A model generated the notes under the pieces. It searched no databases. It had not been told where the DNA came from and was given only the letters and a program-made list of their open reading frames with translations. Source: Planctomycetota bacterium (GTDB taxonomy: Bacteria > Planctomycetota > Phycisphaerae > UBA1845). Taken from it: DNA of 64,000 bases. The stretch is taken from NCBI GenBank assembly GCA_029558835.1, contig JAKQDH010000008.1, forward strand, positions 1 to 64,000. Direction: 5' to 3'. Below, piece by piece: positions 39,567 to 49,219 of the stretch (position 1 is the first letter of the stretch; each line of letters begins with the position of its first letter). The translations under genes and the position numbers were made by a program.

Positions 39567-39885
39567 GGCTTTACCCCTGGGACACTCGCCCAGCCCCGCA
39601 TCCGCAACCGCCCCGGCCGCGACCCGCTGGACGCCCGCAAGTGGTCCCGCAACCCGACCGCGGCCGGAATCCGACCGGCAAGTCGGAAAGGAGTCCTCCT
39701 CAGCAAGACGCGGACCAGAGCGCGCCCTCTTGCAGCCCCTCCGGATGGTAGAGGGACCACGCGGGTGCCGTTGCATAGTCGCCGCCGGGGCGACTGATGG
39801 CCCCTTCCCTTTGGTGGCCGCGGACCCGCAGGGTACACTCCAGCGGCCGGCGACGCACCGCTGCCGGACTGCCGGATTGGGTCGC
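39567..39885. other. Intergenic region, nothing identified
   Basis: This 319-bp stretch separates divergent aminotransferase and Rieske genes. No gene, repeat or clear promoter box is visible. Confidence 0.4.
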
Positions 39886-40200
39886 ATGGCCTGGATCAGA
39901 CTGCTGTCGCTGGAGGAGTGTCGCCCAGGCCGGGGTACGTTCGTAGAGGCGGCCGGCCGCAAGCTGGCCGTGTTCCTTCACGGCGCGCCGCCCCGACCGG
40001 CCGTCATCGACAGCACCTGTCCCCATGCCGGCGGCAACCTGGCGGGCGGCACCGTCGAGGCCGGCACGGTCTCCTGCCCCTGGCACCAGTGGACCTTCGA
40101 CCTGACGACCGGGGCCTGCACGCACAATCGCCTGGCACGGGTGCGGACGTACCCGGCCGAGGTCCGGGACGCAGCCGTCTGGGCTGACCTACCAGGGTAG
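39886..40200 (+). CDS. Small Rieske [2Fe-2S] ferredoxin-like protein
   Basis: A 104-residue protein starting at ATG 39886. The Rieske cluster ligands are complete: CPHAGG (Cys, His) and, 16 residues on, CPWHQW (Cys, His). It matches the small NirD/BphF-type soluble ferredoxins that pass electrons to oxygenases or reductases, though a partner enzyme is not adjacent. It has no signal peptide. A longer in-frame reading upstream is not conserved. Confidence 0.85.
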   Translation: MAWIRLLSLEECRPGRGTFVEAAGRKLAVFLHGAPPRPAVIDSTCPHAGGNLAGGTVEAGTVSCPWHQWTFDLTTGACTHNRLARVRTYPAEVRDAAVWADLPG

Positions 40201-40241
40201 GAACGTTGTGACCGGGCACGACCGGGCATACGATTGGCGTC

Positions 40242-42176
40242 GTGACCGATGATGCAGCCACTGGGCGTATCGGCCGATCGTCGCCGGTTCCCGCGCCGGC
40301 AGGCGCGGCCCTATGGTGTGCCGCTGCCGCGAGCGTGGTCGGGGCGGCCGCGATTCTGGACGGCCGGGTCGCCAGCTTGGTCGCCTACCGATTCGTCCCC
40401 TACCTGGCACCGCGGGTCTGGCCGGTGTACGTGCTTCCCGTCGCGGCCGCCATCGCCGTCGGCGTGTGCATCTGGCTCTCGCGGCGCCGGCCGGTCAACG
40501 AACTGCCGGTCCCTGTCGGACGTGGGGGTCCGCACCCAGCTCTGCCTGCACTCGCCGCCGCCCTGGTTCCCCTTGCCGCATGGTTTGGATCGACGGCACC
40601 GCCGCCGAATTCCGCAGGCCCCAGCGCCACCGGCGACCTCGCGTGGTGGCCGGTGTGCCTTGCCATCACAGGCATCGTTTGGAGCATTCGCCTTTTGAGG
40701 ACAGGCGGGGCAAGCAGTGTACGATCGTCCCGGTTCGCCGACATCGTCACCCCGATCGGACTGGCGGTCGCGATCGTCGCGTCCACTGTCTACCACGCTG
40801 CAACACAGCATAATTTCTGGCAACACTTCATGCTTGGGTATGGCGACTTCGGGTTCTATGTTGCCGAACTCGAGCAGTGCCTCCCGTGGAAGGAAGTTGG
40901 AACGGGGAGGCTCGCGGACACGGGCATGGCGTATCACGCCATCCCATTGTTCTACCTGCTGTTGCCGTTCTACGCCGTCTGCCGATCGCCGGTCTTCCTG
41001 ATGGTGGTCGGGCCTCTGTTCGTGAATCTGCCGGCGGCGGCGTTCTACTGGCTGGTGCGGCGGCGGACGGGGTCCGCGCTGGCCGGGCTGGGCGTGGGGC
41101 TGGCGTGGTTACTGCTGCCGTCGGTGTCGCGGCTGCCCTATGCGAATACCTACGGGTTCCAGGTGATCTACCTGGCCCTGCCGTTCATCGCCCTGACAAT
41201 CGCGTTTGCTCATCTGGGGCACTGGCGGTGGTCCTGTGTGTGCCTGGTCCTGGCCGTGCTGTGCAAGGAGACTGCGTGCGGGTTCGCACTGGGTTGGGGA
41301 ATCTACGCAGCGGTGGTGCTGAAGCGGCGGCGGGCGGGACTGGTCATCGCGGTGGCGGCCGTCGTGTACGCGGCTTTGGCGATTGGACTGATCGCTCCGG
41401 CATTTGCCGGCGCGGGGCAGCGCTCGAGGGTCGAGCTGTTCGGCGTGCTGGGCGCAGGTGAGGTATTGGCCCGGCTGGCGCGGCCGCGCGTGTGGCTCTT
41501 CATCCTCACGCTGCTAGCGCCGCTTGCGGCCGTCATGGGTCGGCACTGGCGCCTGGCGCTGGCCGCCTTGCCCACCCTGCTGCTGGTGAGCCTGATCCAG
41601 GAGCCCGACTACCTGAACCTGAAGTACTGGCACCACAGTTCGATCCTGCCGGCCTTGTTCGGCGCGGCCGCCCTGGGGGTGTCATGGCGTGGCACCAATG
41701 CCGCCGCGTCCGGTGTTACCGAGCGTAGCAGCGGGCGAGGGTGCGGCACTGGTGTTCTTGCGTTGCTCATCGGCGTCGCCTTGAGCCATCAACTGTTCGG
41801 GTTCTCGCCACTCGCGCAGGCGCACCGCCAGTATGCCGCGGACCCGGTGCTGCAAGCGCCTGACCCACGGCTTGCGGTCGTCGAGCACCTGCGGGCACGG
41901 CTGCCGAAGCACCTGACCATCGTTGCCAGTGAGCGTCTGGCGGCGCACTTCACCGATTACCGGCGCGTGCAATCCCTCAGCCGGATCGCCCAGGCGCCTC
42001 CGCCGGACGGGTGGGACCTGGCCGTGCTGGATCGCCGAGACACCTGGGATCCGGTGATGCGACAGGTCGGCGCGGACGCCGTGGGCGCGCAGCTCATCGC
42101 CGTCGGCTACCGGCAGTTGCTGGCGACGCAAGGCATCGAGGTCTACCTGCTGCCGCATGGCGGGTCTTCGCCGTGA
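40242..42176 (+). CDS. DUF2079-type polytopic membrane protein
   Basis: A 644-residue protein read from GTG 40242. At least ten hydrophobic segments are visible. After a non-conserved N-terminal part the DUF2079 signature appears: GYGDFGFYVAELEQ near residue 200, the long hydrophobic core, and KYWHHSSILPALFGAAALG near residue 470. The family resembles GT-C glycosyltransferases, with a periplasmic loop after the first helices, and may transfer sugars from lipid carriers; this is inference. The last 150 residues form a soluble domain. It overlaps trpF by four bases (GTGA), though no functional tie is evident. Confidence 0.8.
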   Translation: MTDDAATGRIGRSSPVPAPAGAALWCAAAASVVGAAAILDGRVASLVAYRFVPYLAPRVWPVYVLPVAAAIAVGVCIWLSRRRPVNELPVPVGRGGPHPALPALAAALVPLAAWFGSTAPPPNSAGPSATGDLAWWPVCLAITGIVWSIRLLRTGGASSVRSSRFADIVTPIGLAVAIVASTVYHAATQHNFWQHFMLGYGDFGFYVAELEQCLPWKEVGTGRLADTGMAYHAIPLFYLLLPFYAVCRSPVFLMVVGPLFVNLPAAAFYWLVRRRTGSALAGLGVGLAWLLLPSVSRLPYANTYGFQVIYLALPFIALTIAFAHLGHWRWSCVCLVLAVLCKETACGFALGWGIYAAVVLKRRRAGLVIAVAAVVYAALAIGLIAPAFAGAGQRSRVELFGVLGAGEVLARLARPRVWLFILTLLAPLAAVMGRHWRLALAALPTLLLVSLIQEPDYLNLKYWHHSSILPALFGAAALGVSWRGTNAAASGVTERSSGRGCGTGVLALLIGVALSHQLFGFSPLAQAHRQYAADPVLQAPDPRLAVVEHLRARLPKHLTIVASERLAAHFTDYRRVQSLSRIAQAPPPDGWDLAVLDRRDTWDPVMRQVGADAVGAQLIAVGYRQLLATQGIEVYLLPHGGSSP

Positions 42177-42850
42177 CGCGGCAGACACTGGTCAAGATCT
42201 GCGGCATCACGACGGCCGACGACGCCTGTATGGCGGTCGAGGCGGGCGCGGACCTCATCGGGCTGAACCTGGTCGCGGGGCCCCGGCGCGTCACACTCGC
42301 GGTCGCCGAGCGTATCCTGGCCGTCATGCCGGACAGCGCGAACCGGGCGGTGTTGCTGCTGAGGCTGCGCGCGGGGCGACTCACCGCTGCCGGCGGGCAG
42401 CTTCTGGCGAGCCATCCTGGCCTGCACGTGCAACTCTACGGGGACATTTCCCCACCCGCCGTCATCGAGCTGGGTCGCGAAGGGGTACGCTGCATCCTGG
42501 TCCACCACGTCGAGTCGGAAGACTCGTTCAACAGCGTACGCCGGACGCTCGAGGCCTGTGCCGGGCATGCGCCCGCCTACGTACTGCTGGACGCCGGCGT
42601 TCCCGGCCGGCTCGGCGGCACCGGAACGAAGGCGGATTGGGACGCGATTGCCGAAGCGCGTGGCCGCGGCGTCTTCGACGGTTGGCCGCCGCTGCTGCTG
42701 GCCGGCGGGCTGACGCCGGACAACGTCGCCCAGGCCGTACGCCGCGCGCAACCGGCGGGCGTCGACGTCAGTTCCGGCGTCGAATGCGCTCCAGGATGCA
42801 AGGACCGCGCCAAGGTGCGGGCATTCATCGAGGCGGTACGGGGAAGATAG
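42173..42850 (+). CDS. trpF: Phosphoribosylanthranilate isomerase
   Basis: A 225-residue TIM-barrel protein starting at GTG 42173 inside the preceding stop. Motifs VKICGITTADDA, GGTGTKADWD, LAGGLTPDNV and VDVSSGVECAPG mark TrpF, which isomerises N-(5'-phosphoribosyl)anthranilate in tryptophan synthesis. The catalytic Cys (KICGIT) and the Asp in LLDAGVPG are present. The LQLYGD-type strand appears as VQLYGD. It is separated from any other trp gene in this window, as in many planctomycetes. Confidence 0.93.
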   Translation: MTRQTLVKICGITTADDACMAVEAGADLIGLNLVAGPRRVTLAVAERILAVMPDSANRAVLLLRLRAGRLTAAGGQLLASHPGLHVQLYGDISPPAVIELGREGVRCILVHHVESEDSFNSVRRTLEACAGHAPAYVLLDAGVPGRLGGTGTKADWDAIAEARGRGVFDGWPPLLLAGGLTPDNVAQAVRRAQPAGVDVSSGVECAPGCKDRAKVRAFIEAVRGR

Positions 42851-42864
42851 CCAGGCACGTCGCG

Positions 42865-42950
42865 GTGCAGGTGCGCTGTCGCTGCCCCAATGACCATCGG
42901 GAACAAGGTGCAGGTGCGCTGCCGCAGCGCCAATGGCCATTGGGAACAGG
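42865..42950 (+). repeat. Two 43-bp tandem repeats abutting an R1 element
   Basis: Units start GTGCAGGTGCGCTGTCGCTG (42865) and GTGCAGGTGCGCTGCCGCAG (42908) and end GGGAACAAG and GGGAACAGG. The second ends exactly at the first base of the R1 element at 42951. Confidence 0.88.
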
Positions 42951-43040
42951 GTGGCATGGCCGCGCCGCCATGCCTGCTCGCACACTGCAACTCGCTGCCC
43001 CCGAAGCATGCCGGCGCCTTCGGCTTGGGCATGCCGCCCC
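42951..43040 (+). repeat. Family R1 palindromic element, copy 3
   Basis: Begins GTGGCATGGCCGCGCCGCCA and ends GGCTTGGGCATGCCGCCCC, with AGCATGCCGGCGCCTTCGGC inside. It lies between the convergent trpF and VCBS lipoprotein genes. Confidence 0.8.
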
Positions 43041-43057
43041 CTTCGGATCGCTTCGGT

Positions 43058-44560
43058 TCAGCGCGGCGGGCGACGCGTGTTGCGAAACCAGACCAAGGCG
43101 TCGTTGCTCAGGCCGCTCAGGCCGCTACGGTCAAGGGTCACGATGATGTCGTTGGCGCCGTCGCCGTCGAGGTCGGCCACGATGATGGAGTTCATCGACG
43201 TGCCGCCGGCGATCTGCTGGGGCGCGACGTTCGGGTCGGTGGTGGCCGGGACATTGGAGTTCTCGTCCGCCGGGACGTCGTCAATGACCAGATCCTCCAG
43301 CCACTGGTCGTAGACACTGGGGCCCGTCTGCGAATCGAAGAAGGCCAGCCCGCCCTGCGCACCGACGATGACCTCCAGGTAGCCGTCGAAGTTCAGGTCG
43401 CCCAGGGCGATGGCTTCCGGCGGGCGCTGCGTGAACTCCGCCAGCGTGTAGACCTGCCAGGGGATGTTGCGCACCGGCTCGCTCGTCGGGGTCTGCGGGC
43501 CCTTGTACCACTGGATGATCGCCCCGTCGGTCGAACGCACGACGACGTCGGCGATCCCGTCACGGTCCATATCGCCGACGCGCATGATGTCCGCCTCGGT
43601 GGCCAGTTGTCCCACGATCCCCACGTGCCACGCGCCGTCCGAGACGTGGTAGTCATCGACTACGTCAATCCTCGGATTGCGGAACCAGCGGACGTTCATG
43701 GTCCCGGCGTCGGGGCGGGTGGCCAACACGTCCAGATCGCCGTCGCCGTCGATGTCAGCAAGTGCCACGCTCTTGACACTTCCCTGCGGATAGCCGTCGG
43801 GCACCGGCTCGACCCGCCACGTGCCATCTCGACACGCCACCCGACCGAGGTTCGTGAACAGCAGTATCTCGCTGCCATCCAGTTCGCACGCGGAGTTCCA
43901 GGCCGCCACGATATCCGGCGCGCCATCGCCGCCCACGTCACCCACCGTGAAACTCGTGTAGCCGCCCTCCTCCGGCAACGCATCGCTCACACCCGCCCCC
44001 GCCAGCAGCGACACGCCGACGGCCACCTCCTCCCACGCCAAGGCCTGGTTCACCCGGCGGGCATCGGCCGGACCAAAGTACACAATAATCAATCCGCTCA
44101 GGGCAGCGTCGCTCGGGTTACCGTTCAGGCATGCCGCCCCGGCAAGCAGGCTTTGCTTGACCAGCACGGCCACGTCCAGCCGACCGTCCACGTCGAAGTC
44201 CGCCACCGCCAGACCGGCCACGGAGACAACCGGGATGCTGCCGGCCAGCGTGATCGTCTCGAAGACGATGCCGCCGTCCGCCCCGGCGCGCTGCAGGTGA
44301 ATCTGCACGGGCTCCGACTGGTTCCAGGCGGACACGAGGTCCAACCTGCCGTTGCCGTCCAGGTCGGCCGCCACCACGAACTGTGGGCCGGCGGAGTCCT
44401 CCGCGCGCGGGTCAACCTGCACGGCCGTGAAAGTGCTTAGCGTTCGACCGGTCGCCAGGAAGTCCCCCCCGCTGTACCAGGCGTCCGGATTGCAGCCGGT
44501 AGCCGCGAGAAGAACGAAGAAGACGGCCGGTATCCACCGCGCACGTGTTGCTGAGACCAT
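43058..44560 (-). CDS. FG-GAP/VCBS repeat lipoprotein
   Basis: A 500-residue protein from ATG 44560 with AAGGGG about 7 nt upstream. A signal sequence ends in LLAATGC, a good lipobox, so the mature protein is probably lipid-anchored. Seven calcium-binding FG-GAP/VCBS-type repeats are spread along the chain (AADLDGNGRLDLV, ADFDVDGRLDVAV, GDVGGDGAPDIVA, ADIDGDGDLDVLA, GDMDRDGIADVVV, GDLNFDGYLEVIV, ADLDGDGANDIIV). They should fold into an integrin-alpha-like seven-bladed propeller. Unlike the protein at 11270 it lacks a dockerin-like tail. The role is unknown, probably surface binding. Confidence 0.88.
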   Translation of the reverse strand: MVSATRARWIPAVFFVLLAATGCNPDAWYSGGDFLATGRTLSTFTAVQVDPRAEDSAGPQFVVAADLDGNGRLDLVSAWNQSEPVQIHLQRAGADGGIVFETITLAGSIPVVSVAGLAVADFDVDGRLDVAVLVKQSLLAGAACLNGNPSDAALSGLIIVYFGPADARRVNQALAWEEVAVGVSLLAGAGVSDALPEEGGYTSFTVGDVGGDGAPDIVAAWNSACELDGSEILLFTNLGRVACRDGTWRVEPVPDGYPQGSVKSVALADIDGDGDLDVLATRPDAGTMNVRWFRNPRIDVVDDYHVSDGAWHVGIVGQLATEADIMRVGDMDRDGIADVVVRSTDGAIIQWYKGPQTPTSEPVRNIPWQVYTLAEFTQRPPEAIALGDLNFDGYLEVIVGAQGGLAFFDSQTGPSVYDQWLEDLVIDDVPADENSNVPATTDPNVAPQQIAGGTSMNSIIVADLDGDGANDIIVTLDRSGLSGLSNDALVWFRNTRRPPR

Positions 44561-44785
44561 CGCAAGACCCCTTGCTGGGCGACTGCGCCGCAACGCCCGG
44601 GCAGCGCCACTGCCCGGCCGGCGACGCCTGTTATCCGCGCGCAGCCCCAATGCCTTGGGACTGACGCCGTGCCCGTGTTATCGGCTCTGCACGGGTCGGG
44701 CTTTGGAACCCGCTCCACGAGGTTGGAGCCGCGGGGCAGCACGCCCTGCTGTCGCCGCAGCGTCGGAACCCGCGTCCGCGAGAAG

Positions 44786-44893
44786 AGCCCGTAGAAGAAG
44801 TAGCGTCGGCCCCCCACGGCCGACGTGGAGGCGGCCATACGCCCCGGTCTACGCGGCCGCCAGCCCGGCCCGGGAGCCCTGCAACAGGGTGCC
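44786..44893 (+). repeat. R5 MITE-like element, degenerate copy
   Basis: Begins AGCCCGTAGAAGAAGTAGCG then TCGGCCCC, close to the copy at 11013, and has the hairpin GTCGGCCCCCCACGGCCGAC. The right end (GCCCTGCAACAGGGTGC) keeps the terminal inverted repeat in worn form. It lies in the 478-bp gap 44561-45038, which otherwise shows no gene. Confidence 0.7.
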
Positions 44894-45038
44894 GGCTCGG
44901 TTGGTAACGGGGTGCCGCGCGGAGGTGTCCGGTTCCGCTCGACAGCCGATACGCATGTCTCGAAAACGCGCGCAACGGGGCACTTTCGAGAGCAGGCGTG
45001 CGGGGGTGACGGTGAGGGAGCTGCCACTGACCGCAGCG

Positions 45039-45593
45039 TTATTGGTGCAACAGCGCTAGAACCTCGCTGCGGGTGCGGGCATCGCTGCGGCAGCGGCCGC
45101 GGACGGCCGAGGTCACCATCGTGGCCCCCGCCTTCTTAACACCGCGGCACGTCATGCAGGTGTGGACCGCGAACACCACGACGGCCACCCCCTTCGCCCC
45201 CAACTTGTCCACCAGCAGGTCGGCGATCTGGGACGTGAGGCGTTCCTGCATTTGCGGTCGGCGGGCGAACGTCTCGACCACGCGAGCGAGCTTCGAGAGG
45301 CCACAAACCTTGCCGTCGGGGATGTAGGCCACGTGGGCCTTGCCCTCGAAGGGCATCAGGTGATGCTCACACATGGAGTTGAACGGGATGTCGCGCAGAA
45401 CGACCAACTCGTCGTACTGCTCGGTGAAGCTGGCCTGGAGGTACTGGGCAGGGTCCACCTGCAGGCCGCTGAAGACTTCCTCGTACATGCGTGCCACCCG
45501 TCGAGGGGTGTCCTTGAGGCCCTCGCGTTCGGGGTCCTCGCCGACGGCCACGAGGATCTCCCGCACGGCTTTCTCGATTCGCTGAAGGTCCAT
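45039..45593 (-). CDS. folE: GTP cyclohydrolase I
   Basis: A 184-residue protein starting at ATG 45593 ([20 protein letters not shown]), the normal length for bacterial type IA enzymes. Zinc ligands are C75 and H78 in MCEHHLMPF and C146 in [17 protein letters not shown] and [13 protein letters not shown] are also family motifs. It opens GTP to dihydroneopterin triphosphate, the first step to folate (and, in some bacteria, queuosine). It is transcribed away from the acetoacetyl-CoA synthetase gene. Confidence 0.96.
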   Translation of the reverse strand: MDLQRIEKAVREILVAVGEDPEREGLKDTPRRVARMYEEVFSGLQVDPAQYLQASFTEQYDELVVLRDIPFNSMCEHHLMPFEGKAHVAYIPDGKVCGLSKLARVVETFARRPQMQERLTSQIADLLVDKLGAKGVAVVVFAVHTCMTCRGVKKAGATMVTSAVRGRCRSDARTRSEVLALLHQ

Positions 45594-45691
45594 GACGATA
45601 CAGGATACCCCCGGCGCCAGGGGCAGGCAAAGGGCCGGACGGGGCAGGTTCAGTTGCTCCATTTCACAGGGGAACCGACCGCCGGCGGAGG

Positions 45692-45789
45692 GTGGCATGG
45701 CCAAGCGCAGCGCCGCCATGCCCTCCCGCACACCGGACGGTTTGGTCTGCCGCAGCATGCCGGTGCCTTCGGCTTGGGCAGTGCACCCT
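45692..45789 (+). repeat. Family R1 palindromic element, copy 4
   Basis: Begins GTGGCATGGCCAAGCGCAGC and ends GGCTTGGGCAGTGCACCC, with AGCATGCCGGTGCCTTCGGC inside. It fills part of the 350-bp divergent gap between folE and the acetoacetyl-CoA synthetase gene. Confidence 0.8.
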
Positions 45790-45943
45790 CCCGGGTCCCC
45801 AACTCCGTGGTCCTGCTGGGCGCCCGCCGGGAGTGCCCGTTCGTTGACGCATCGGTGGTCCCCGCCCAGAATGTCTCTCGCATCGACCGGACATCGGTGC
45901 CCCGCTCGCGGGCACCCGCACGCTGAAGGGAGCGAAGCCAGCG

Positions 45944-47881
45944 ATGACGACACCCAGCCCACTCTGGCAGCCGACGGACGCCCAGGTGCGACAGTCGCAG
46001 ATGTACCAGTTCATGAAGGCCGCGGCCGCCAGGTACGGCTTCCGGGCCGATTGGCCCGGTCTGCACGCCTGGTCCGTCGCCTGCCGGGACCGGTTCTGGC
46101 AGGAACTGCTTGACTTCGCCCAGGTCAAACCGGTGCGCCCCGCGACGGCCGTCATGACCGGCACGGGCATGCTCGGCACGAAGTGGTTCCCCGGCATGCA
46201 GCTCAACTACGCCCAACACCTGCTGCGTTTCCGTGATGATCGCGTCGCGCTGACGGCCGAGGATGAGCGGGGGCGGACGCGCAGCCTTACCTACCGCGAA
46301 CTGCACCGGCAGGTCGCGGGTTTCGCGGCCACGCTGCGCGAGATGGGCGTGCAGCGCGGGGACCGGGTCGGGGCGTTCATGCCCAACGTCCCGGAAACCG
46401 TGGTAGCGATGCTCGCCACGGCCAGCATCGGAGCCATCTGGTCGTCGTGCTCGCCTGACTTCGGCATCGCCGGCGTGTTTGATCGCTTTGGGCAGATCAA
46501 CCCGAAGGTGCTGATTGCCGCCGACGCGTACTCGTACAACGGCAAGAAGATCGACTCGCTGCCCCGCGTGCAGGGCATTCAGGAACGCCTGCCGAGCCTG
46601 GAACACGTGGTCATCGTGCCGTTCATCGAAACCAAGCCGGACACTTCGGGCATCCGCAACGCCCGCCTCTGGGCGGATTGCATCAGCGCGGCGGAAGACC
46701 TGCCGTTTGAGCCGGTCCCGTTCGATCATCCGCTGTACATTATGTATTCGTCGGGCACGACCGGCGTCCCGAAGTGCATCGTCCACGGCCACGGCGGTAC
46801 GCTGTTGCAGCACATGAAGGAACTGATGCTGCACACCGACATTCGCCGCGACGACGTAGTCTTCTACTTCACCACGTGCGGCTGGATGATGTGGAACTGG
46901 CTGGTCAGCGCGCTGGGCATCGGCGCGACGGTCGTCCTGTACGAAGGCAATCCCGGCTATCCCTCGATGCACCACCTGTGGGAGTTGGCCGAGCGTGTGA
47001 AGATGACCGTGTTCGGCACCAGTGCCAAGTACATCGCCGCCTGCGAACAGGCAGGGCTGAAACCCGGCAAGGAGCATGACCTCAGCGCCCTGCGGGCCAT
47101 CTGCTCGACCGGTTCGCCGCTGCCGCCCGAGGGCTTCCGCTGGGTCTATGAGAACGTGAAACAGGACCTCGATCTGGCGAGCATCTGCGGCGGCACGGAT
47201 ATCATCAGTTGCTTCATGCTCGGCAACCCGATGCTGCCGGTGTACGCGGGCGAAATACAGTGTCTCGGACTGGGCATGGACGTGAGGGCTTACAACTTCG
47301 ACGGCCAGCCGGTCATCGGCGAGAAGGCGGAGCTGGTGTGCTGTGCGCCGTTCCCGTCGCAGCCGGTGTGCTTCTGGAATGACCCCGATAATGAGAAGTA
47401 CCGCGACGCGTACTTCACGCACTACCTGGGTGTCTGGCGTCACGGCGACTTTGTCGAGATCACGCCGCGCGGCGGCGTAATCGTCTACGGCCGCAGCGAT
47501 GCGACGCTGAATCCCGGCGGCGTCCGCATCGGCACGGCCGAGATTTACCGGGAGGTGGAGGCGATTCCGGAGATCGTGGACAGCGTGGTCGTCGGCAAGG
47601 ACACTGCGGATGCCGACGTTGAAGTTTGCCTGTTCGTCGTGCTCCGCCCGGGCGTGACGCTCGACGATGTGCTGGCCAAGCGCATCCGCCAGCGGATCGC
47701 CGAAGGTGCCACCAAGCGGCACGTGCCCAAACACATCAAGCAGGTGTCGGCCGTGCCGTACACACTGAACGGCAAGAAGGTCGAGCTGGCCGTCCGCCAG
47801 ATGATCCACGGCCAACCCGTCAAAAACCGCGACGCCCTGTCGAACCCGGAGGCGCTGGAGCAGTACTCACGCATCGTGTAG
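45944..47881 (+). CDS. Acetoacetyl-CoA synthetase
   Basis: A 645-residue ANL-superfamily ligase, the usual size. It begins with [18 protein letters not shown], the AACS N-terminal cap (PDB family also shared by acetate ligases), then the P-loop [18 protein letters not shown], the adenylate motif GGTDIISCF, hinge [15 protein letters not shown], and the catalytic C-terminal lysine in [11 protein letters not shown]. The substrate call rests on the N-terminal cap and on the overall closeness to AACS rather than Acs. It activates acetoacetate to acetoacetyl-CoA with ATP, allowing use of ketone bodies or storage-polymer breakdown. Confidence 0.9.
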   Translation: MTTPSPLWQPTDAQVRQSQMYQFMKAAAARYGFRADWPGLHAWSVACRDRFWQELLDFAQVKPVRPATAVMTGTGMLGTKWFPGMQLNYAQHLLRFRDDRVALTAEDERGRTRSLTYRELHRQVAGFAATLREMGVQRGDRVGAFMPNVPETVVAMLATASIGAIWSSCSPDFGIAGVFDRFGQINPKVLIAADAYSYNGKKIDSLPRVQGIQERLPSLEHVVIVPFIETKPDTSGIRNARLWADCISAAEDLPFEPVPFDHPLYIMYSSGTTGVPKCIVHGHGGTLLQHMKELMLHTDIRRDDVVFYFTTCGWMMWNWLVSALGIGATVVLYEGNPGYPSMHHLWELAERVKMTVFGTSAKYIAACEQAGLKPGKEHDLSALRAICSTGSPLPPEGFRWVYENVKQDLDLASICGGTDIISCFMLGNPMLPVYAGEIQCLGLGMDVRAYNFDGQPVIGEKAELVCCAPFPSQPVCFWNDPDNEKYRDAYFTHYLGVWRHGDFVEITPRGGVIVYGRSDATLNPGGVRIGTAEIYREVEAIPEIVDSVVVGKDTADADVEVCLFVVLRPGVTLDDVLAKRIRQRIAEGATKRHVPKHIKQVSAVPYTLNGKKVELAVRQMIHGQPVKNRDALSNPEALEQYSRIV

Positions 47882-47935
47882 TTTGCGGCGTAAGCGCTGT
47901 GTGGCAGCAATGGTACTGGCGGCGGCATCGGTAGA

Positions 47936-47975
47936 GGGTTGTCCGCAGATTGCGCAGATTCCGCCTACGCAATGC
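47936..47975. repeat. GCAGATTGCGCAGATT-type short repeat
   Basis: TTGTCCGCAGATTGCGCAGA then TTCCGCCTACGC is a degenerate 8-bp internal repeat of a type scattered in planctomycete spacers. It sits just before the RBS of the fusion gene and is not thought to be coding. Confidence 0.4.
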
Positions 47976-47998
47976 GCATCACAGAAAGGAGGCCACCG

Positions 47999-48961
47999 GT
48001 GGACGCCCGGGTGCTGCTTGAGACCATTCTATCGAAGAAGAAGGACTTCAGGCCCGTATGCAAGAAGTATTCCGGAGCGATCACTGTCGAGCTGTTGCGC
48101 CGTGCCCTCAATGCACATGGAATACCTACGTCTCCCCGCGATGTCTTTATCAAGGGGTTGGGCATCGAGCTCGACCTCGTGGTTCCCGCAGGACGGGCCG
48201 AGCCAGAGTATGGGCTACTATACGACCCGCAGGCAGTTCGCGCTGCGCTGGAGGTGAAGAACTGGGGGGCCTTTCCCGGTACCGAGGAGCGTATCAAGAA
48301 GAACTTCCGTAGAGTTCGCAACCATTGCCAATCGCAGGATGTGTTATGCGCGTACGTCACGCTGATGGAGACCGAGGGCGCCCGGCGCGTGACGACCGAG
48401 AGCCTTGCTACGCCAGGCTGCGAAGCTTACACGTTGTTCCTGCGCAGGGGCGCTGAGAAGAACGCTCAGTACGAGGACACCACCGAATTCAAGAAGCTGA
48501 TTGCACGCCTACGAGAACTCACGGCAGGAGACGGCATCGGGAAGCGAGAAACTCACGCCGACGAGAGAGCGGTGCGGACACCTTGTCACCTTGGAAACGG
48601 CCCTGCAATGGTTGTCATCGAGGCTCTGACCGAACGCAGGGCCCGCGACGTCCTGCGGGTGCTGGCCAGGCGGGCCCGGGTGCGGGCGGGTTACCTGTTC
48701 GGCTCGCAGGTCGAAGGGACCGCCGACCGCTGGAGCGACATCGACGTGGCCGCGTTCATTGACGAGGCGGATCAGTGGGACTTTGAGCAGCGCGTGGCCG
48801 CCTGTGTCGAGGCACGCGAGGAAGTCGGCGACGACGTCGAGTTGCACTTATTCCCGAGCGCCTCGCTGACCAACCCGCCCCGGGCCAGCTTCGCGGAGTA
48901 TGTCCTGAAACATGGCTTGGCGCTGGACGCCAAAGACCTGCGCGTACCGCCCGAAGAATGA
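47999..48961 (+). CDS. PD-(D/E)XK nuclease-like domain fused to a minimal nucleotidyltransferase
   Basis: A 320-residue protein. The start is GTG 47999, with a perfect AAAGGAGG 6 nt upstream. The N-terminal half (about 1-175) has the restriction-nuclease pattern: D59 in IELDLVV, then E85-x-K87 in ALEVKNWGAF, followed by a basic helix (RIKKNFRRVRNHC). The C-terminal half (about 204-320) is a nucleotidyltransferase of the MNT type: GYLFGSQVEG, then S246-D247-x-D249 (WSDIDVAAF) and an acidic strand VELHLF (E281). M204 could start a separate MNT protein. MNT proteins are known as antitoxins of HEPN toxins by adding AMP; here the partner would be a nuclease in cis. The front half is richer in A+T than its neighbours, suggesting transfer. 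Function is unknown. Confidence 0.75.
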   Translation: MDARVLLETILSKKKDFRPVCKKYSGAITVELLRRALNAHGIPTSPRDVFIKGLGIELDLVVPAGRAEPEYGLLYDPQAVRAALEVKNWGAFPGTEERIKKNFRRVRNHCQSQDVLCAYVTLMETEGARRVTTESLATPGCEAYTLFLRRGAEKNAQYEDTTEFKKLIARLRELTAGDGIGKRETHADERAVRTPCHLGNGPAMVVIEALTERRARDVLRVLARRARVRAGYLFGSQVEGTADRWSDIDVAAFIDEADQWDFEQRVAACVEAREEVGDDVELHLFPSASLTNPPRASFAEYVLKHGLALDAKDLRVPPEE

Positions 48962-49186
48962 GACCAGCAGACCCAAACGACGCGGGACAAGGCTACGCCC
49001 TCATGAGCCCCCCGCCGCTCCAGCAAGCGTCTTTGGACTGACGATGACCAGCCCAGCTTGGATCGCGGCCATGCCTCTCAAGTGCCGGCGGTCGCGTCGG
49101 TGAGGCGAAACGTGGCGCGGGCGAGGGCGAGTTCGCGGTGGAGGGCGGCCGTGCCCTCGACGGTCGTCACCCTGGACCGCCCGTGG

Positions 49187-49192
49187 TATAAT
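49187..49192 (+). promoter_or_regulatory. Perfect -10 box upstream of tRNA-Lys
   Basis: TATAAT at 49187-49192 lies 28 bp before the tRNA. No clear -35 hexamer is seen. The 258-bp gap 48962-49219 holds no gene. Confidence 0.55.
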
Positions 49193-49219
49193 GCCCACCA
49201 AGGCGTTTGGCCGAGGCGT

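Noticed and set aside
45650..47815. 721-codon minus-strand frame opposite acetoacetyl-CoA synthetase
   Set aside because: Shadow frame; it also crosses the R1 element and the divergent promoter region.
47939..47998. Upstream start for the nuclease-MNT fusion gene
   Set aside because: The extra 20 residues come from a spacer repeat, and AAAGGAGG is placed correctly for GTG 47999.
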